Shown: positions 37,419-47,875, numbered from the stretch's first letter. The stretch is 64,000 nt of DNA from Erwinia oleae (GCF_000770305.1 NZ_JNVB01000001.1:1-64000); one strand, 5' to 3'. Numbers and translations: made by a program. The notes: generated by a model not told the origin, from the sequence alone.

Positions 37419-37748
37419 ATGACTGATAAATATTTTGCGATAACTAAGAGTGGTGCTCTATTCGATTCAGGTAGCGTGGAAAATGATGGTTATTTATACG
37501 CAATCAATAATGCTCGTCCTCAATGCCCGGATCGCATTGGGAAGTACGAAATTTTCTTTGATGAAAAGGAGATGCAAACTTTATGGAGTGAAAATAAAGA
37601 TTATTACGCGATAATCAGAGGTGTTTCACCTGATATTCACTCTCTAAATCAAAAAAATGAAGTAATCGACAAGGTTTTTCTCGGAATCACACCTGTGGCA
37701 ATTATTGGTCTAAAGAGATTTAAAGATAAGACTCAGGAAGTTAACTAA
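37419..37748 (+). CDS. Hypothetical 109-residue protein
   Basis: Soluble protein starting MTDKYFAITKSGALFDSG, rich in aromatic and charged residues, without signal peptide or membrane segment. AAGAAGG lies before the ATG. It follows the DUF1493 gene after 70 bases in the same direction and has the same AT-rich composition, so it probably arrived with it. No family recognised; small size and neighbourhood would allow an immunity-like role, which is speculation. Confidence 0.6.
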   Translation: MTDKYFAITKSGALFDSGSVENDGYLYAINNARPQCPDRIGKYEIFFDEKEMQTLWSENKDYYAIIRGVSPDIHSLNQKNEVIDKVFLGITPVAIIGLKRFKDKTQEVN

Positions 37749-37857
37749 TCATCATTCTCAAATGTCCTGGTAAAACAACATTTCCCCTGCTTCCACAACA
37801 GGCCAGCGTCACCGCCTGCGAGCTATGCCCGTACAACTGAGTTAGCGTCGGGTGATC
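37744..37857 (-). pseudogene. Possible second integrase fragment (C-terminal box)
   Basis: Minus-strand frame from 37857 reads DHPTLTQLYGHSSQAVTLAC, like the GHSS-x3-TL-x-Y box holding the last catalytic residues of tyrosine recombinases, except that the expected Tyr is Cys. It is only about 38 codons long with no upstream continuation. It lies about 220 bases from the 3' end of a tRNA gene, the normal place for an integrase. The match is short, so confidence is low. Confidence 0.35.
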
Positions 37858-38079
37858 TTACCCATGACAGTCTCCATTCTGCTCCCCGGAAGACTTGGGC
37901 ATATCAAAAAGGCAGTTTTAGAACCGTATCCACACGCGTGTGCCTGAACCAGGTGGATTCCACTGTATCAAGCAGGATTTCACCAGACAACAGAAAAACA
38001 GCAGGCTTCAACAACCTACTGTTTAAACTGTTTTTTATGGTTCTCTCTGAACGTTGCCAGACAAAACGTTGGAGATTTT
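37749..38079. other. Intergenic region between the accessory cluster and tRNA-Pro
   Basis: About 330 bases. The left part (37741-37857) contains, on the minus strand, a short frame resembling the C-terminal box of a tyrosine recombinase. The rest, adjoining the tRNA 3' end, shows no gene. E. coli has narP on this side of proL; no trace of it is seen. I found no repeat of the tRNA 3' end that would mark an attachment site. Confidence 0.5.
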
Positions 38080-38156
38080 TGGTCGGCACGAGAGGATTTG
38101 AACCTCCGACCCCTGACACCCCATGACAGTGCGCTACCAGGCTGCGCTACGTGCCG
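38080..38156 (-). tRNA. proL: tRNA-Pro (anticodon GGG)
   Basis: 77 bases including encoded CCA (38080-38082 complement). Cloverleaf by eye: acceptor CGGCACG/CGTGCCG, T-arm GGAGG-TTCAAAT-CCTCT, anticodon loop AUGGGGU giving anticodon GGG. It is nearly identical to E. coli proL and sits just after yejM as there. Confidence 0.96.
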
Positions 38157-38233
38157 ACACGTGGGAGCCTATACTAATGAATTTAACGACGATTGCAAGC
38201 GCTAACACGTTGACTGCTCTGAATTTATACAGA

Positions 38234-39949
38234 TTAATCGGCGATAAAACGCTTCTCTTCCGTTAAAACCTGGAGCAGCAAGGCAAGCTGCGGCTTATAG
38301 TCTTTTAAACGCTTGCCGCGGCTGTCCCAGGCTTCGTAGCTGCCGTCGTTGTCGAGCGCCAGCGTCAATGTCGGCGTGGTAACCACCAACTGACCGTTAT
38401 TGCTGCTTACCACCCAGTCATGGCGTCGTCTGGCAGAGAAGAGATCTTCTCCCTGAGAGTAGTCGGTCGGCGGCGTGCTGACATGCAACAAACGTTGCAT
38501 CAGCGTGCTCATGATATCTTTATGACTGGTGAGCTTGGTGACCTGCTGCGCAGGTGTGTCAGGCCAGTGGATCACCAGGGGAACGTGCAGGCTTGCGCGG
38601 CTACCCACGCTGCTGTCCGCATCTGGCGTAACGCCGTGCTGAGCGGTGATCACCACCACGGTATTATCCAGTAAGCCACGCTCTTTCAACGTATCCAGCA
38701 TGATTTTTAGCTGTCCATCTATCGATGCGGTGCCGCGCGCATGATGGCGATCCGTATCACCGGCCAGCGAAACATACGAGAACCAGGGCGATTTATTCTC
38801 TTTTTGCGATTCAAGCCAGCGTTGCCACTGCGCGGTGGTTTGCCTGTCCGACTGGTTTTTCGCCGGAGAGAGAGAGAAGTCGGTCAGCAAGGCCTGGCGA
38901 TAGAGTGATGAGCTGAAGCCATCGGAGGCGAACAGGCCGAACTGGTAGCCCTGCTTAGCCAGCGCGCCAATCAGCGCGGAAGGGATGCGGGAAGAGAGCA
39001 CGCCGTCCATATAGCTGGCAGATATACCGTAAAAAAGGCCGAACAAGCCGCTGTCGGAGCGCGCACCCGCGCTGAAGTGCTGGGTGAAATTAACATTTTC
39101 ATCAGCAAACTGCTTCAGTGCCGGCATGGTGCTGGTCGCGCCAAGCGCGTCCACGGTCACAATCAGCAGGTTATTGCGGGTACCCGCATCGCGGAAATCA
39201 ATATTGCCGAGCGGATAGGCAACGGAAACGGCTTCCGGGTTGCCCTGTTCTACCTGACGTCGCTGCCACGCCTGCGCATCAAGCAGGCCATGTTTTTCCA
39301 GAAAACGGCGAGCCGTCATGGGATAAGAGAGCGGCAGGTTGGCGCGCTGCATGGTGATGGGACGATAAAAGTTTGCATCGGCCCAGATATACATCAGATG
39401 GCTGGCAAAAAAAGCCGCCATGAAAAATACCGCCAGCGGCTTACCGAAGCTGCGTCGATTGAGGCTGCGGAGCTTTTGCCAGCTCCAGGTGGCAAACAAC
39501 ATCTCCACCAGAAAAATGGCCGGCACGCTGATAAACATCAACTGCCAGTCGCGGGCCATCTCGCTCTGATCGGAGTTGACCACCAGTTCCCAGACGACCG
39601 GATTCAGGTGCAGGTGAAAACGGTTAAACACCGTGCCGTCGACGAGGATCAGCGTTAACCCTGCCGTGGCGACTATCGCTGACAGAAAACGCAGCAGCCG
39701 CTGCGACATCACCACAAAGGTCAGCGGAAAGATAATTAAGAGATAGGCGGCAAAAACAATAAAGCTGAAATGGCCAATCCAACTGGTAAAGGCATAGATG
39801 CGCCCGGCCAGTGAGGCTGGCCAGTCGGAGATCAGCAGATAGCGGCTACCTAAAACGAAGGCAACAATGATGTTAAACAGGGCGAACCAGTGCCCCCAGC
39901 TTATCATCTGGGACACTTTTTCTCGGTAGCGCTGCCGGTTAGTTACCAT
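38234..39949 (-). CDS. yejM: PbgA/YejM (LapC) inner-membrane regulator of LPS synthesis
   Basis: 571 residues (E. coli 586). Five N-terminal membrane helices (about 17-190) are followed by a periplasmic alkaline-phosphatase/sulfatase-like domain (IVTVDALGATSTMPAL near 260, to the end). It senses periplasmic LPS and controls LpxC turnover through LapB; the hydrolase-like domain is not known to be an active enzyme. yejL lies 11 bases upstream and tRNA-Pro is downstream on the same strand, the E. coli arrangement. Confidence 0.95.
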   Translation of the reverse strand: MVTNRQRYREKVSQMISWGHWFALFNIIVAFVLGSRYLLISDWPASLAGRIYAFTSWIGHFSFIVFAAYLLIIFPLTFVVMSQRLLRFLSAIVATAGLTLILVDGTVFNRFHLHLNPVVWELVVNSDQSEMARDWQLMFISVPAIFLVEMLFATWSWQKLRSLNRRSFGKPLAVFFMAAFFASHLMYIWADANFYRPITMQRANLPLSYPMTARRFLEKHGLLDAQAWQRRQVEQGNPEAVSVAYPLGNIDFRDAGTRNNLLIVTVDALGATSTMPALKQFADENVNFTQHFSAGARSDSGLFGLFYGISASYMDGVLSSRIPSALIGALAKQGYQFGLFASDGFSSSLYRQALLTDFSLSPAKNQSDRQTTAQWQRWLESQKENKSPWFSYVSLAGDTDRHHARGTASIDGQLKIMLDTLKERGLLDNTVVVITAQHGVTPDADSSVGSRASLHVPLVIHWPDTPAQQVTKLTSHKDIMSTLMQRLLHVSTPPTDYSQGEDLFSARRRHDWVVSSNNGQLVVTTPTLTLALDNDGSYEAWDSRGKRLKDYKPQLALLLQVLTEEKRFIAD

Positions 39950-39960
39950 AGCGGATCACA

Positions 39961-40188
39961 TCAGTGGGCTTTGTCATCGCGCACGGAGGCCTGAAGCGCC
40001 CCGGCGAAAGAGCGCGCCAGCGACTCACGCAGCGCTGGCGCCACGCTGGTATTAATCAAATTGGTCACCATATTTCCCAGAACCATCAGGGAAAGATCGG
40101 TGGGCGCCTTGTCGTTTTCAAGCACCTTAACCATTTCTGCGAGGAGTTTTTCCACGCGCTGGTCACTGTAACGGGATGATTGTGGCAT
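39961..40188 (-). CDS. yejL: YejL (DUF1414) small protein
   Basis: 75-residue soluble protein, clearly E. coli Yej[47 protein letters not shown]. Function unknown. It is first of a two-gene unit with yejM (11-base gap) and divergent from yejK. Confidence 0.95.
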   Translation of the reverse strand: MPQSSRYSDQRVEKLLAEMVKVLENDKAPTDLSLMVLGNMVTNLINTSVAPALRESLARSFAGALQASVRDDKAH

Positions 40189-40334
40189 AACGTCGAATTT
40201 AATTTAGTGGGCTGCAAAGGGCGGTATCTTACCGTAAAAGCGCGATTTTTACCGCACTTTTATCGGCCGTCATCTGTTGATTGCCAACGCGCTCGGTGTT
40301 TGAATATGCGCCCCGGTCAAAAGGAGAGTTTACT

Positions 40335-41339
40335 ATGAGTCTGGATATCGAGCAGATTGCCCTGCATCAGCTAATCAAGCGCGACGAACAGACGCTGGAG
40401 CTGGTTCTGCGGGAGTCGCTGCTGCCTGTTAACGCCCCCGTCACCGCCATGATGGAAGAACTGCATCGCGTTTACAGCGCCAAAAATAAAGCCTATGGCC
40501 TGTTTAATGAAGAGAGCGAGCTGGCGGACGCGCTGCGCAACTGCCGCAAAGGCGAAGACGATTTTCTCGCCTTCAGTCGTGCCGCGACGGGTCGTCTGCG
40601 CGATGAGCTGGCAAAGTACACCTTTGCGGAAGGCGGCATCGTGCTGTTTGGTCACTATCGCTATCTGGCGGTGGAATATCTGCTGATCGCGGTGCTGAAC
40701 AGCCAGAACAGCATGCACGTTAACGATGAGTTGGATATCAGCACCACGCACTACCTGGATATTAACCACGCTGATATCGTAGCGCGTATTGATTTGACCG
40801 AATGGGAAACCAATCCGGGCTCCACGCGCTACCTGACGTTTCTGCGCGGTCGCGTGGGAAGAAAAGTGGCGGACTTCTTTATGGATTTCCTTGGCGCCAG
40901 CGTTGGTCTTGATACCAAAGCGCAAAACCGTGGGCTGCTTCAGGCAGTTGATGATTACTGCGCGGATGCCAGTCTGGATAAAAACGAACGACAACATTAC
41001 CGTCAACAGGTGTACAGTTACTGTAACGAGCAGCTTCAGGCGGGCGAAGAGATCGCACTGAACGATCTGTCGCAGGAGCTTGCGCCGCTGGGCGAGAAAA
41101 CCTTCCAGGCATTTACTCAGGAGCAGGGCTACGAACTGGAAGAGACCTTTCCGGCGGATCGCAGCACGCTGCGTCAGTTGACCAAATTCTCAGGCAGCGG
41201 CGGAGGAGTGACGCTGAACTTCGACGCGATGCTGTTGGGCGAACGCATCTTTTGGGATCCGACCACCGATACGCTGACCATTAAAGGCACGCCGCCTAAC
41301 CTGCGCGATCAGCTCCAGCGTCGCAGCAACGGTAAGTAA
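40335..41339 (+). CDS. yejK: YejK (NdpA) nucleoid-associated protein
   Basis: 334 residues, E. coli YejK/NdpA, which co-purifies with the nucleoid and interacts with topoisomerase IV and gyrase. Start [19 protein letters not shown] with AAGGAG eight bases upstream; a longer in-frame version lacks a ribosome-binding site and family match. Followed by a terminator shared with convergent rplY. Confidence 0.95.
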   Translation: MSLDIEQIALHQLIKRDEQTLELVLRESLLPVNAPVTAMMEELHRVYSAKNKAYGLFNEESELADALRNCRKGEDDFLAFSRAATGRLRDELAKYTFAEGGIVLFGHYRYLAVEYLLIAVLNSQNSMHVNDELDISTTHYLDINHADIVARIDLTEWETNPGSTRYLTFLRGRVGRKVADFFMDFLGASVGLDTKAQNRGLLQAVDDYCADASLDKNERQHYRQQVYSYCNEQLQAGEEIALNDLSQELAPLGEKTFQAFTQEQGYELEETFPADRSTLRQLTKFSGSGGGVTLNFDAMLLGERIFWDPTTDTLTIKGTPPNLRDQLQRRSNGK

Positions 41340-41344
41340 CAGAC

Positions 41345-41376
41345 AAAAAAAACGCCGCATTACGCGGCGTTTTTTC
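41345..41376. terminator. Bidirectional terminator between yejK and rplY
   Basis: Stem AACGCCGC/GCGGCGTT with a five-base loop, A-run before and T-run after, so it can end both convergent transcripts. Confidence 0.88.
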
Positions 41377-41390
41377 GATATCGTGCGCGA

Positions 41391-41675
41391 TTAAACGCGA
41401 ACGAAGTCGATGTGTTGCAGTTTTGGCTTGAACGGGTGACGCTGCATAGCCTGAACTTTAACTTTCACTTCTTTGCCATCGATAACCAGGGTCAGCACGT
41501 CGCTGTAGAACTCAGGCTTAACCTGAATGTTCATCACGGCGTCATGATCCAGTTCGATAGATACAGCTGCTTCTTTACCGCCATAAACGATGGCCGGGAA
41601 TTTGTTAGCTGTACGCAGGCGGCGGCTCGCACCCTTTCCCTGCTCTTTACGTTCTACTGCATTAATAGTGAACAT
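41391..41675 (-). CDS. rplY: Ribosomal protein bL25
   Basis: 94-residue 5S-rRNA-binding protein of the large subunit (the short, general-stress-domain-free form usual in enterobacteria): [21 protein letters not shown], ending [12 protein letters not shown]. Preceded by a good sigma70-type promoter and followed by a terminator. Confidence 0.97.
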   Translation of the reverse strand: MFTINAVERKEQGKGASRRLRTANKFPAIVYGGKEAAVSIELDHDAVMNIQVKPEFYSDVLTLVIDGKEVKVKVQAMQRHPFKPKLQHIDFVRV

Positions 41676-41763
41676 TGTTCAATCTCTTTATCTGATGATC
41701 CTGCTACAGGCGACCCAGCAGCAGGCGGGAGTGTTCAGCTTTTGCCAGGCAAAAGCGGGGCGC

Positions 41764-41793
41764 ATTATAGCTCAGGAGGGCAGCGCTGAGCAA
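41764..41793 (-). promoter_or_regulatory. Sigma70-type promoter of rplY
   Basis: On the minus strand TTGCTC (41793-41788) and TATAAT (41769-41764) are 18 bases apart, about 90 bases before the rplY start codon. The -10 is perfect. Confidence 0.6.
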
Positions 41794-41812
41794 TGTATTA
41801 ACGTCGTTGTGC

Positions 41813-43567
41813 CTAACGAAGCGGGTGAGCGCGTCGAAAACGGCCCGCGTAATCGAACACTTTTTCCCGAATTTGCCAGAACTGACGCTGCTTTCTTGCC
41901 ACGATGAAGTCGGGATAACGCAGCAGCGGCTGGAGCGCAATAATATCCGCTGCGGTTTTCCAGGCCAGCGGTACGCCGGGCGCGCGCTGGTGAGGCCGCA
42001 AAAAAACCTGTTCAAACGCCATGCGCTGCGCGGGCGTCGAGAGCCGAAAGCGCTCGCTGACTTCGGTTGCTTCTTCATCGTAGTAGCGCACCTTCAGCCA
42101 CTCGCCTTTTTCGTCGCCGCCGCGCTCCAGCGTCATGGCCGCGCAGCGTAATACCAGGGCGTCTTTCAGTTTCAGCGCCGCTTTTAACATATCGTCGGGG
42201 TCAACCAGCACCGCATCACACTGATTGCAGCGACGGGCAGCAATGTCATTCTCTGCGTTACACTGCGGACAGTTTTTGAAACGAAAGCGAAAGTCGCACT
42301 GTTCGCGCTCGCCGTCGTCGTCTTCCAGCACGCCCTGACAGCGCCGCCCAAAGTGTTCGATGAGCGTGCCGTCAGCGGTGGTTTTCCCCCAAAAGGTATT
42401 GGCGAAGCCGCAGGCGGGGCAGAACACCTGCACCGGCTGGTTGTCGCTTTTTCCTTTTGGCGATCCCACTTCCGGCGTATAAAGATCGTGCGGATTACCC
42501 GCGTAATCGAGGATCAGGCAGTCGGTTTTGCCTGGTGAAAGTCGCAGGCCGCGTCCGACAATTTGCTGATAAAGGCTGACCGATTCGGTAGGACGCAGGA
42601 TGGCAATGGTATCGACGTGCGGCGCGTCGAAGCCCGTGGTCAATACCGCCACGTTGACCAGATAACGCAGCTCGCGTGCCTTGAAGGCGTTAATCAGGGC
42701 ATCACGCTGCGCGGCAGGCGTTTCCGCACTGATCAGCGCTTTACTGGTCGGCAGCAGGTTCAGCACCTCTTTTGCGTGTTCCACCGTCGCGGCAAAAATC
42801 ATCACGCCCTGACGTTGCGCGGCGAATTCAACAATCTGCTGCACGATATGCGGTGTGATGCGCTGCTGCTGTTTCAGTTCGCGGTTAAGATCCGCTTCGC
42901 TGAAAAGACCGTTTTCCCGCGGTGTCAGGCGGCTGAAATCATACTGCACCACCGGCATATCCAGCCTTTCCGGCGGCACCAGAAAGCCATGTTTGATCAT
43001 ATAGCGCAGCGGCAGCTCATAAATACAGTCACGAAACAGCGCCCGCTCGTCGCCTCTGACCATGCCGTGATAGTGGAACTGATAAATCCAGCCTTTACCC
43101 AGGCGATAGGGCGTAGCGGTCAGTCCCAGCAGGCGCATCTGCGGATTGCGCTGGCGCAAATGGGCAAGAATTTGCTGATACTGGCTCTCATCTTCATCGC
43201 TGACGCGGTGGCACTCATCAACGATCAGTAAGGAAAACGCGCTGTCAAACTGCGCCAGGTTACGTGCCACCGACTGCACGCTGCCGAAAACAACCTTGCT
43301 GTGGCTCTCTTTGCGCTGAAGTCCGGCAGCGAAAATATCGGCTTGAGAACCTAACGCCTGATATTTCGCGTGGTTTTGCGCCACCAGCTCTTTAACGTGC
43401 GCCAGCACCAGGACGCGTCCGCGCGCCAGTCTGGCCAGCTCGGCGATCACCAGACTTTTGCCGGCACCGGTCGGCAGCACGATCACGGCCGGGTGATGAG
43501 AACGACGGAAGTAGCTGAGCGTGGCGTCAACCGCTTCCTGTTGATAGGGGCGCAGCGTAAACGACAT
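41813..43567 (-). CDS. radD: RadD (YejH) DNA-repair helicase-like ATPase
   Basis: 584 residues, superfamily 2 helicase-like: Walker A LPTGAGKS near 37, DECH box (IVDECHR) near 122, TATP, the [14 protein letters not shown] motif and GRGLR in the second RecA domain. C-terminal zinc-finger cysteines occur in FCPACGF, CPQCN and RRCNQCD. In E. coli it aids RecA-mediated recombination and double-strand-break survival. Start [12 protein letters not shown] is chosen at ATG 43567; a TTG six codons upstream is less likely. Confidence 0.95.
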   Translation of the reverse strand: MSFTLRPYQQEAVDATLSYFRRSHHPAVIVLPTGAGKSLVIAELARLARGRVLVLAHVKELVAQNHAKYQALGSQADIFAAGLQRKESHSKVVFGSVQSVARNLAQFDSAFSLLIVDECHRVSDEDESQYQQILAHLRQRNPQMRLLGLTATPYRLGKGWIYQFHYHGMVRGDERALFRDCIYELPLRYMIKHGFLVPPERLDMPVVQYDFSRLTPRENGLFSEADLNRELKQQQRITPHIVQQIVEFAAQRQGVMIFAATVEHAKEVLNLLPTSKALISAETPAAQRDALINAFKARELRYLVNVAVLTTGFDAPHVDTIAILRPTESVSLYQQIVGRGLRLSPGKTDCLILDYAGNPHDLYTPEVGSPKGKSDNQPVQVFCPACGFANTFWGKTTADGTLIEHFGRRCQGVLEDDDGEREQCDFRFRFKNCPQCNAENDIAARRCNQCDAVLVDPDDMLKAALKLKDALVLRCAAMTLERGGDEKGEWLKVRYYDEEATEVSERFRLSTPAQRMAFEQVFLRPHQRAPGVPLAWKTAADIIALQPLLRYPDFIVARKQRQFWQIREKVFDYAGRFRRAHPLR

Positions 43568-43736
43568 GAGATAACCTGGAAGCAAAACCGCATTATGTCA
43601 TGAAAGCCACTTTCGCGCGCGCCAGCCACTGTGACTGACCGGCAACTCTCTATATACTGGTTGCCTTGATCGCGTTTCAGGCGCTGTGCGTCGGACAATG
43701 TCGAACCCTCTCTTTTACACAGGCAATGCAGATTTA

Positions 43737-44456
43737 ATGCGACTTGATAAATTTTTGTCTCAGCAGCTGGAAGTCAGCCGCGCGATTGCGGCGCGCGAGC
43801 TGCGGGCACGTAAGGTCACGGTAGATGGCGAAGTGGTGCGCGAAGGCGCCTTTAAGATTTCTGCGGAAAGCCAGGTTGAATACGATGGCAACGCGCTCAC
43901 CCAGCAGACGGGGCCGCGCTACTTTATGCTGAACAAGCCGCAGGGCTACGTCTGCTCAACGGACGATCCTGACCATCCGACCATTCTCTATTTTCTGGAA
44001 GAGCCCGTCGCGTATAAGCTTCATGCGGCAGGACGGCTGGATATCGATACCACCGGCCTGGTGCTGATGACCGACGATGGCCAGTGGTCGCACCGTATAA
44101 CCTCGCCGAAACACCACTGCGAAAAAACCTATCTGGTTACGCTGGAGTCACCGGTTGCCGCTGATATTGCGGCACAGTTTGCCGCTGGCGTTCAGTTGAA
44201 CAATGAGAAAGAACTCACCAGACCCGCCGTGCTGGAGCAGGTCAGCGAGCGGCAGGCGCGCCTGACCATCAGCGAAGGGCGTTACCATCAGGTGAAGCGT
44301 ATGTTTGCCGCCGTGGGGAACCACGTGGTGGCGCTGCATCGCGAGCGGATTGGCGAGATTGTGCTTGATGAAGATCTTGAACCGGGCGAATACCGTGCGC
44401 TCAGCGCGGATGAGATAGCCAGCGTAGGTCTGCCAAAAGAGTTAAACAGAAAATAG
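43737..44456 (+). CDS. rsuA: RsuA 16S rRNA pseudouridine(516) synthase
   Basis: 239 residues (E. coli 231). N-terminal S4 RNA-binding domain ([15 protein letters not shown]) and the pseudouridine synthase domain with catalytic Asp in [12 protein letters not shown], plus [11 protein letters not shown]. Start at MRLDKFL is the family start; an in-frame upstream extension lacks support. bcr follows after 16 bases. Confidence 0.95.
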   Translation: MRLDKFLSQQLEVSRAIAARELRARKVTVDGEVVREGAFKISAESQVEYDGNALTQQTGPRYFMLNKPQGYVCSTDDPDHPTILYFLEEPVAYKLHAAGRLDIDTTGLVLMTDDGQWSHRITSPKHHCEKTYLVTLESPVAADIAAQFAAGVQLNNEKELTRPAVLEQVSERQARLTISEGRYHQVKRMFAAVGNHVVALHRERIGEIVLDEDLEPGEYRALSADEIASVGLPKELNRK

Positions 44457-44472
44457 TGAGAATCGAAACACC

Positions 44473-45678
44473 ATGAAGATGCGCAAGGAAAAGAACTCAT
44501 CGCTGGGGCTGGTGGTGATCCTTGGCCTGTTGGCAATGTTAATGCCGCTGTCGATCGATATGTATCTGCCGGCGATGCCGCAAATCGCCCAGGAATTTGG
44601 CGTGTCGGCGGGCAGCGTGCAGATGACCCTCAACCTCTACATTTTGGGTTTTGCGCTCGGACAGCTGGTTTATGGCCCGCTGGCGGACAGCTTTGGTCGC
44701 AAACCGGTTATCGCCGTCGGCACGCTGGTTTTCGCCGTTGCGGCGGCGGCCTGCGCGATGGCGCAGACTATCGATCAGCTCATCTTCATGCGCGCCCTGC
44801 ATGGACTCTCAGCGGCCGCTGGCAGCGTGGTGATCAGCGCCCTGATGCGCGACAGCTACTCGAAGGAGGAGTTTTCGCGCATGATGTCTTTTGTCATGTT
44901 GGTGACCACCATTGCGCCGCTGCTGGCGCCTATCGTCGGCGGTTGGATGCTGCTGGTCTGGAGCTGGCATGCTATTTTCTGGGCCATTTCGCTGGCGGCG
45001 GTAGTGACCACAGTGCTGGTGGTCACGCAAATCAAAGAGACGCTGCCGCGTGATAAACGGCAGAAGTTTCATCTGCGCACCACGATGGGCAACTTTTTAT
45101 CACTGTTCCGCCATAAGCGCGTCTTCAGCTACATGCTGGCCAGCGGCTTCTCGTTTGCCGGGATGTTCTCTTTTCTTAATGCCGGGCCGTTCGTTTATAT
45201 TGAGCTGAACCATATTAATCCGCAGAACTTTGGTTATTATTTTGCGCTGAACGTGGTGTTTTTGTTCCTGATGACGCTGCTGAACAGCAGGTTCGTCAGG
45301 CGCTTTGGCCCGGTGGCGATGTTTCGCTTCGGGCTGTTGATACAGTTTTCGATGGGCGTCTGGCTGATGATCGTCAGCGCGTTCAATCTGGGTTTTTTGC
45401 CGCTGGTTTTTGGCGTGGCGATGTTTATCGGCTGCGTGTCGATGGTCTCCTCCAATGCAATGGCGGTCATTTTGGAAGAGTTTCCGCATATGGCGGGCAC
45501 GGCGTCTTCGCTCGCGGGAACGCTGCGCTTCGGGGTGGGCGCGTTAGTCGGCGCGCTGCTCTCCACCTTTACCTTCGACAGCGCCTGGCCAATGGTTGGC
45601 GCAATTTTTTTCTGCGCCACCTGCTCTGTATCGTTGTTCATCTACGCTACCCGCCCGCGCAAAGGCGCACCAGCCTGA
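44473..45678 (+). CDS. bcr: Bcr/CflA multidrug efflux MFS transporter
   Basis: 401 residues, twelve predicted membrane helices. It contains [13 protein letters not shown] at the first helix and the MFS motif A-like [13 protein letters not shown]. coli Bcr gives bicyclomycin resistance and exports cysteine-related dipeptides. Probably co-transcribed with rsuA. Confidence 0.94.
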   Translation: MKMRKEKNSSLGLVVILGLLAMLMPLSIDMYLPAMPQIAQEFGVSAGSVQMTLNLYILGFALGQLVYGPLADSFGRKPVIAVGTLVFAVAAAACAMAQTIDQLIFMRALHGLSAAAGSVVISALMRDSYSKEEFSRMMSFVMLVTTIAPLLAPIVGGWMLLVWSWHAIFWAISLAAVVTTVLVVTQIKETLPRDKRQKFHLRTTMGNFLSLFRHKRVFSYMLASGFSFAGMFSFLNAGPFVYIELNHINPQNFGYYFALNVVFLFLMTLLNSRFVRRFGPVAMFRFGLLIQFSMGVWLMIVSAFNLGFLPLVFGVAMFIGCVSMVSSNAMAVILEEFPHMAGTASSLAGTLRFGVGALVGALLSTFTFDSAWPMVGAIFFCATCSVSLFIYATRPRKGAPA

Positions 45679-45690
45679 TCTCTTCTCTGT

Positions 45691-45720
45691 TCTGAGACGT
45701 CGTTCACCCGGCGTCTCAGA
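45691..45720 (+). terminator. Stem-loop after bcr (weak terminator candidate)
   Basis: Nine-base perfect stem TCTGAGACG/CGTCTCAGA with a twelve-base loop, 13 bases after the bcr stop. No T-run follows, so termination strength is doubtful. Confidence 0.4.
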
Positions 45721-45834
45721 TCCCTCGCCTGCATAGATGTTGTGGTTATGTGAATCTATTGCGCTTTAGAAGTTAACAATATGCATCAAAAATGATTGTG
45801 ATTATTCCGGCGACGCGGTAAATATAGGATCATT

Positions 45835-45888
45835 ATGAGATCTGACGCGCAAAAACAACATGAGCGCGTTGATACATCCTCTTTTTAA
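45835..45888 (+). CDS. Possible 17-residue leader peptide upstream of yejG
   Basis: ATG 45835 with AGGA at short spacing; product MRSDAQKQHERVDTSSF. It is followed by a TCCCGA/TCGGGA stem-loop (about 45889-45908) and then yejG. Supported only by layout; it may not be translated. Confidence 0.2.
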   Translation: MRSDAQKQHERVDTSSF

Positions 45889-45936
45889 TCCCGACCCGCC
45901 TTTCGGGAAGGGGAGCAGCAGAACCGGGGAGTTCAG

Positions 45937-46278
45937 GTGAATACGTTACAACATTCAGTGGTGCACCGTTTGCCGCACAGCTATCGCAAAGGTACGGCTT
46001 CAGGCCGAAGCGGTACTGAGGCGGTAATGCTCAGCATTAATGCCGCAGAGGACGACTTAACGGGACTGTGCCTGCTGAGCCATCAGGGCGAGCAGGCGTG
46101 GGAAGTGATGACGTTCATCAAAGAGGCGCTGGCGGAAATTCAGTTGGAGTGTTGCGTCGTCGAGTGGGAAGGTCAGCCCTGCCTGTTTGTCGCGCGGCAC
46201 GATGAGCCTGCTGCAACCTGCCGTCTGAAAAATTTCGGCGTGTGTATTGCCGAAACCTTCCGCCACCGCTCCGCCTGA
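45937..46278 (+). CDS. yejG: YejG family protein
   Basis: 113 residues starting at GTG 45937 with GGGGAG five bases upstream. Matches E. coli YejG at both ends: QHSVVHRLPHSYR and PAATCRLKNFGVCIAE. Soluble; function poorly known (linked by others to aminoglycoside tolerance). Convergent with yejF, 11 bases apart. Confidence 0.92.
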   Translation: MNTLQHSVVHRLPHSYRKGTASGRSGTEAVMLSINAAEDDLTGLCLLSHQGEQAWEVMTFIKEALAEIQLECCVVEWEGQPCLFVARHDEPAATCRLKNFGVCIAETFRHRSA

Positions 46279-46289
46279 CGGGCGGCTGA

Positions 46290-47873
46290 TTAAGCCAGCG
46301 AAAGCAACTGCCGGGTATACTCCTCGGCGGGTTGCGCAAAAATCGCCTCGCATTGGCCCTGTTCGACCACTTCCCCCTGACGCAGCACCACCACCTGATG
46401 GCACAGCGACCTGACCACCTGCAAATCGTGGCTGATGAACAGATAGGCTAACTGATGCTCTCGCTGTAGCTGTTTTAGCAGCAGCAGGATCTGTTTCTGC
46501 ACGGAACGGTCGAGAGAAGAAGTCGGTTCGTCCAGAATGATCAGCCGGGGTTTCAGGATCAGCGCACGGGCGATAGCGATGCGCTGGCGCTGACCGCCGG
46601 AAAACTCGGCGGGATAGCGGTGGCGCGTTTCCGCATCAAGCCCCACTTCCTGCATGGCATCGATCACCTGTTGCTCACGCTGTGGCGCGCTGAGGTCAGG
46701 ATGGTGAACGCGCAGCCCTTCCGCAATAATTTGCAGCACGCTGAGCCGTGGGTTCAACGCAGAGTTCGGATCCTGAAACACCACCTGAATTTGACGGCGT
46801 ACCGGCAGCATTTTGCGGCGGTCCCACTGATGCAGCGGCTGATTGTCAAACCAGATCTCCCCCTGTGACCGAAGCAGACGGAGGAGTGCGAGGCCGGTTG
46901 TACTTTTACCCGAACCTGATTCACCGACCAGACCAAGGCTTTCTCCCGGCCGTAAGGTAAAGCTGAGCGAGCGCAGCGCATGATGATAACCGGTAACACG
47001 CCGCATCAGGCCGCGTTTGATGGGAAAGGCTACCTGCAAATCCTCTACGCGAAGCAGCGGAGGACGTGACGCGTCAATCGGGTCGGGAAAGCCTTCCGGT
47101 TCCGCATCCAGCAGCGTTTTGGTGTAGGCGTGGTGCGGATGCGTAAACAGTTCGCGCGTGGTATTGCTCTCCACGCCGCGCCCGTTGCGCATTACCGTGA
47201 CGTTATCCGCCAGTCGCCGGACAATATTGAGGTTGTGAGTGATAAACAGCAGCCCCATATTCATCTCCCGCTTCAGCTCCTGCAACAGCGTCAGGATCTG
47301 CGCCTGAACGGTGACGTCGAGTGCGGTCGTCGGTTCATCAGCAATCAACAGTTCAGGCTGGGTAAGCAGCGCCATGGCAATCATCACGCGCTGGCGCTCG
47401 CCGCCGGAAAGCTGATGAGGAAAATCGCTCAGGCGCCCGACCGCATTGCGGATGCCTACGCGATCGAGACAGCTCAGCATTTCGGCTCGCGCGGCTTCCC
47501 GCCGCATCCCACGATGCAGCGACAGCACCTCGTAAAGCTGTTTTTCAATGGTGTGGAGCGGGTTTAGCGACACCATGGGCTCCTGAAAGATCATGGCCAT
47601 GCGGTTGCCGCGCAGGCCGCGCAGCATACGCTCGTCGGCCTTCAGCACGTCTGTTCCGGCAAAGAGGATCTCGCCCTGCGGGTAAACCACCGGCGGCGAA
47701 GGTAGCAGCCGCATAACCGACAGCGCCGTCACGCTTTTCCCGGAGCCTGATTCACCCACCAGCGCGCGCGTTTCACCGGCTTCAACCGAAAATGACAGCG
47801 ACTCGACGACCCGCGATTCACTGCCTGCCTGGCGAAAAGCGATGCTCAGGTCTTTGATATCCAGCAGCGACAT
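46290..47873 (-). CDS. yejF: YejF peptide ABC transporter, double ATPase
   Basis: 527 residues with two nucleotide-binding domains: Walker [10 protein letters not shown] (near 39) and GESGSGKST (near 314), signatures LSGGERQR and FSGGQRQR, Walker B LLIADEP and LIILDEP. Energises the YejABEF importer, which takes up peptides, including microcin C and antimicrobial peptides in related bacteria. It is last of yejABEF and starts two bases after yejE. Confidence 0.95.
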   Translation of the reverse strand: MSLLDIKDLSIAFRQAGSESRVVESLSFSVEAGETRALVGESGSGKSVTALSVMRLLPSPPVVYPQGEILFAGTDVLKADERMLRGLRGNRMAMIFQEPMVSLNPLHTIEKQLYEVLSLHRGMRREAARAEMLSCLDRVGIRNAVGRLSDFPHQLSGGERQRVMIAMALLTQPELLIADEPTTALDVTVQAQILTLLQELKREMNMGLLFITHNLNIVRRLADNVTVMRNGRGVESNTTRELFTHPHHAYTKTLLDAEPEGFPDPIDASRPPLLRVEDLQVAFPIKRGLMRRVTGYHHALRSLSFTLRPGESLGLVGESGSGKSTTGLALLRLLRSQGEIWFDNQPLHQWDRRKMLPVRRQIQVVFQDPNSALNPRLSVLQIIAEGLRVHHPDLSAPQREQQVIDAMQEVGLDAETRHRYPAEFSGGQRQRIAIARALILKPRLIILDEPTSSLDRSVQKQILLLLKQLQREHQLAYLFISHDLQVVRSLCHQVVVLRQGEVVEQGQCEAIFAQPAEEYTRQLLSLA

Positions 47874-47875
47874 AA

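Noticed and set aside
38000..38080. Attachment-site repeat of the tRNA-Pro 3' end
   Set aside because: No second copy of the tRNA 3' sequence was found by eye between 33 and 38 kb, so attL/attR are not annotated.
37904..38119. 71-codon minus-strand frame overlapping tRNA-Pro
   Set aside because: Its first part is the translated tRNA gene, a common false protein.
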